A DNA stretch of 26,934 nt from Thioalkalivibrio sp. GTDB lineage: Bacteria > Pseudomonadota > Gammaproteobacteria > Ectothiorhodospirales > Ectothiorhodospiraceae. This document shows positions 24,837 to 26,934 of this stretch, piece by piece. The position numbers and the translations under genes were made by a program. The stretch spans positions 1-26,934 of the forward strand of contig PWGH01000146.1 in the NCBI GenBank assembly GCA_003555285.1. The letters are read 5' to 3'. The notes below the pieces were generated by a model that did no database searches, had not been told where the DNA came from, and worked only from the letters and a program-made list of their open reading frames with translations. The first letter of the stretch is position 1, and each line of letters begins with the position of its first letter.

Positions 24837-25626
24837 CACGAACCTCGCAACCGCGTTCTCCTGCACCAGCCAATGCACAAACGATGATCAGTCGGTTTGC
24901 GTGACCCCCACCCGCTCACCACGTTTTTGGAACGTTCTATTTTATTAATATGGGTTCCACAGAACCCCACCCCGCGCCGTGGTGAATCCACTTTTATATT
25001 ACCGGTGGCTGCCTTGAAGGCAACCCCGACTGCTGCGCAAAAAACGAAAATCAAGAACCAAAAATCAGACAAGAAGGCCCGAAAACAGCAAGCTCACACG
25101 GAGAGTAAATCCTACTTTGTAGACAACCCAGAAAAAACCAGGTAAATCTGCGACAGAAGATAAGGTTTTTTCCTCCTATGCCCAAGCCTTGATGACCCCG
25201 TTTTTGAGGGTTTCTCTCGGTCCACATCAGAGATTGGACCGGACCGATGCGGGCAGAGGGGCTGATCGGCGAACACCTACAGCTGCGAAACGTAGCGCGC
25301 ACCGGCTGGAAGTCCTGGGACGAACGCCGAATCGACCACCGGAACCGACCAGCCACATGGGCGGGTGCCTTCCCCATCCTGAAGGCCGGATGTCTGCAGG
25401 CTCGCCGAAGGCCGTCCTGGACATTCCAGCTTGCTTGATCCGATGCTTTAGCGTATTTCTACCCAACGTCCGGCATCGACTGCGACCATTGCCATCAGCT
25501 GTGCGGGTTTTCGTTCTTGCATGGACCGGCACCTGAGAGTGCTGGGGACAAGCATCGCGGAATTTACGACGTCCCGGACTCGGCCAGGACAATACGAAAC
25601 CGAGAACCACCCGATGGAGACCCCCT
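24837..25626. other. Long non-coding gap with A-rich stretch and palindromes
   Basis: This 790-nt gap separates the divergent GGDEF-EAL and AraC-family genes. The short open frames in it look non-coding and I recognise none. From about 24920 to 25170 it is distinctly richer in A and T than the surrounding genes. Palindromes: GAACGTTC at 24930-24937; GGGTTC-CACA-GAACCC at 24952-24967; CGGTCC-N12-GGACCG at 25218-25241. None is followed by a convincing T-run. A weak sigma-70-like pair TTGCTT (25431-25436) and TATTTC (25454-25459), 17 nt apart, could serve the AraC gene. Confidence 0.5.
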
Positions 25627-26604
25627 TTGGAGCCTGTGTCACCGCCGAGATCCGACCCGCTGCAGGTTCAAACGGCCGAATTCCAGGGGGCCGATGACCT
25701 GGCCGCAGCCCTGCAAGGCGTCGACGTCGAGTTGACCCAGTGTGCACCCAAAGAAAAGGCATGGAGCGTACGGCGAAGTACGCTGCCCAACATCAGCCTT
25801 CAGCAAGGCCAAACTGGCGCGTCTTCCGTGGCCTTTGCAGGCACCGACCCGGGACAATTGCAATTTCTGCTTCTTCAATCCATGAACGCGCCGGTCCGCT
25901 ACAACGGGGAAGCGATCGGGCGGGGACATATCGGCGTACAGGGGCCCGGCTCCGATATCTTTATTTCCTGCCAGGCGCCATACGGTTACGATCTGCTTTC
26001 CCTGAACCTGCGCAAGGCGATGGAGACCTTACAGGCGTTTTTTCCGGACGACGAGCCACACATTCATCGGGATGCCCAGCTCCTTACACTGCCGGAACCT
26101 CAGGAAAAGCGCTGGCGGGAAACCGTACACACACTCGAAATCCTGGCCGAACCGGAAACCCGCCTCCCGGCCATCGGTATCGAGGACTTCGAGAATGCTC
26201 TTCTCGAACCGCTGTTCGCGGCGCTCCGGCCGGACGTGCCCCAGCCTGCAGTAATGCGGCGTTCGCAGGAAACGATCCTGCGACGCATACGCGAATACAT
26301 TCATGTCGCCCCGGAGGACATTCTGTCCCTTGCGGCACTGTGCAGGATTTCCGGAACCGGGCTGAGAAACCTGCAATATGCGTTTCGCCGGTCACTCGGG
26401 ATCACGCCGGCGCAGTTTCTGCGCTATCGCCGATTCCAGATCGCGCGCCGCCTGCTTCGCACCGCCGCCGTCCCGTCGGTGAAGAGTGCGGCTTTGCACA
26501 CCGGCTTCTGGGATCTTGGCCGTTTTGCCGTCAACTACCAAAAAGTCTTTGGCGAGTCCCCCTCGATCACCCTGAGACACCCGGAGCGGACTCGGGAGGC
26601 ATAG
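25627..26604 (+). CDS. AraC-family transcriptional regulator
   Basis: A DNA-binding regulator of about 325 residues. The C-terminal 95 residues (about 225-320) hold the two helix-turn-helix motifs of the AraC family: ILSLAALCRISGTGLRNLQ, and SVKSAALHTGFWDLGRFAVN followed by YQKVFGESPS. The N-terminal part (about 10-210) resembles the EutR-like group, with EFQGADDLAAALQGVDVELT near the start, and should carry the effector or dimer function; no ligand can be named. The start is uncertain: TTG at 25627 has GGAGA at good spacing, while GTG at 25636 would begin closer to the usual family start. It stands alone between a c-di-GMP gene and flgL, and converges with flgL across an 84-nt gap containing a small hairpin (GGAGT-GGG-ACTCC, 26631-26643) without a T-run. 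Targets are unknown. Confidence 0.85.
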   Translation: MEPVSPPRSDPLQVQTAEFQGADDLAAALQGVDVELTQCAPKEKAWSVRRSTLPNISLQQGQTGASSVAFAGTDPGQLQFLLLQSMNAPVRYNGEAIGRGHIGVQGPGSDIFISCQAPYGYDLLSLNLRKAMETLQAFFPDDEPHIHRDAQLLTLPEPQEKRWRETVHTLEILAEPETRLPAIGIEDFENALLEPLFAALRPDVPQPAVMRRSQETILRRIREYIHVAPEDILSLAALCRISGTGLRNLQYAFRRSLGITPAQFLRYRRFQIARRLLRTAAVPSVKSAALHTGFWDLGRFAVNYQKVFGESPSITLRHPERTREA

Positions 26605-26688
26605 TCTCGCCGAAGCCAGGGCCAGTTTATGGAGTGGGACTCCGGACCCGCTTTGAAGCCTGCCTTGTAATCCGACTGGAATCCCGCG

Positions 26689-26934
26689 TTAGAGGAAGTT
26701 GAACAGCGAGAGCCGCTGCACCTGCACATAGGTCTGCTGCGCCGCCTCGAGCGCGGTTTGCTGCAGGCTGAAACGGCTGACCGCTTCCGCGTAGTCCAGA
26801 TCCTCGATCTGCGAGAGCGTGCTGCGAAACTGCAGCAGCTGATCGCCGTTCAGGCGATTCTGATTCTCCACCGCCTGCAAGCGCGACCCGAGGCTCGCCT
26901 GCGTGTCCAACAGGCGCCCGAGCCCCGTGTCGAG
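26689..26934 (-). CDS. flgL: Flagellar hook-filament junction protein FlgL, C-terminal part (partial)
   Basis: The last 81 codons of a gene that enters from beyond the right edge. The sequence has the flagellin-type C-terminal helix of FlgL: LGSRLQAVENQN, then STLSQIEDLDYAEAVSRFSL, QTALEAAQQTYVQVQRLSLF and the end NFL. FlgL (HAP3) forms the junction between hook and filament and is a client of FlgN, also encoded here. An apparent TTG start inside the window at 26910 is not the real start, since the frame continues to the edge with family-like residues. Upstream flgK would be expected beyond the window. Confidence 0.92.
   Translation of the reverse strand, partial: LDTGLGRLLDTQASLGSRLQAVENQNRLNGDQLLQFRSTLSQIEDLDYAEAVSRFSLQQTALEAAQQTYVQVQRLSLFNFL

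Noticed and set aside
25051..25762. Several short open frames in the gap before the AraC gene
   Set aside because: They overlap each other in different frames, have no good ribosome-binding sites and resemble no family I know; a decayed gene cannot be excluded.

Overview
The window is GC-rich, tightly packed DNA from a motile proteobacterium, most likely a gammaproteobacterium. It is built almost entirely of flagellar, chemotaxis and cyclic-di-GMP signalling genes. The gammaproteobacterial reading rests on the flgA-flgM-flgN-ycgR order, a FliA-type promoter before flgM, sigma-54-type promoters before flgA and a diguanylate cyclase gene, and a che cluster ordered like the Pseudomonas Che2 (F7-type) cluster. 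The genus cannot be fixed from the sequence; a Chromatiales/Ectothiorhodospiraceae-like organism is a guess.

Layout. 1-678 (minus): a repeat-bearing unknown gene running off the window edge, then an 80-residue miniature flagellar rod-like protein. 1081-2043 (plus): a GGEEF diguanylate cyclase behind a sigma-54-type promoter. 2124-4659 (minus): flgA, flgM, flgN and a YcgR-like PilZ brake protein. 5057-6925 (plus): a compact operon of a ComFB-family protein, a single-domain PilZ protein and a cNMP-like/HDOD protein. 6999-17618 (minus): the chemotaxis operon cheY-cheA-cheW-mcp-cheR-cheD-mcp-cheB-HDOD. The first MCP gene carries an in-frame amber codon near its 3' end. 17789-24836 (minus): two large GGDEF-EAL proteins with a small unknown gene translationally coupled to one of them. 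24837-25626: a non-coding, partly A-rich gap. 25627-26604 (plus): an AraC-family regulator. 26689-26934 (minus): the C-terminus of flgL.

How the parts fit. CheA, CheW, CheY and the receptors form a signalling array, and CheR, CheB and CheD adapt it. FlgA, FlgM, FlgN and FlgL build the flagellum. Three GGDEF proteins (two also with EAL) make or break c-di-GMP, and two PilZ proteins plus ComFB are candidate receivers. The locus therefore links flagellar assembly, chemotactic signalling and c-di-GMP control. No cheZ, no tRNA or rRNA gene, no CRISPR array and no recognisable insertion sequence was seen.
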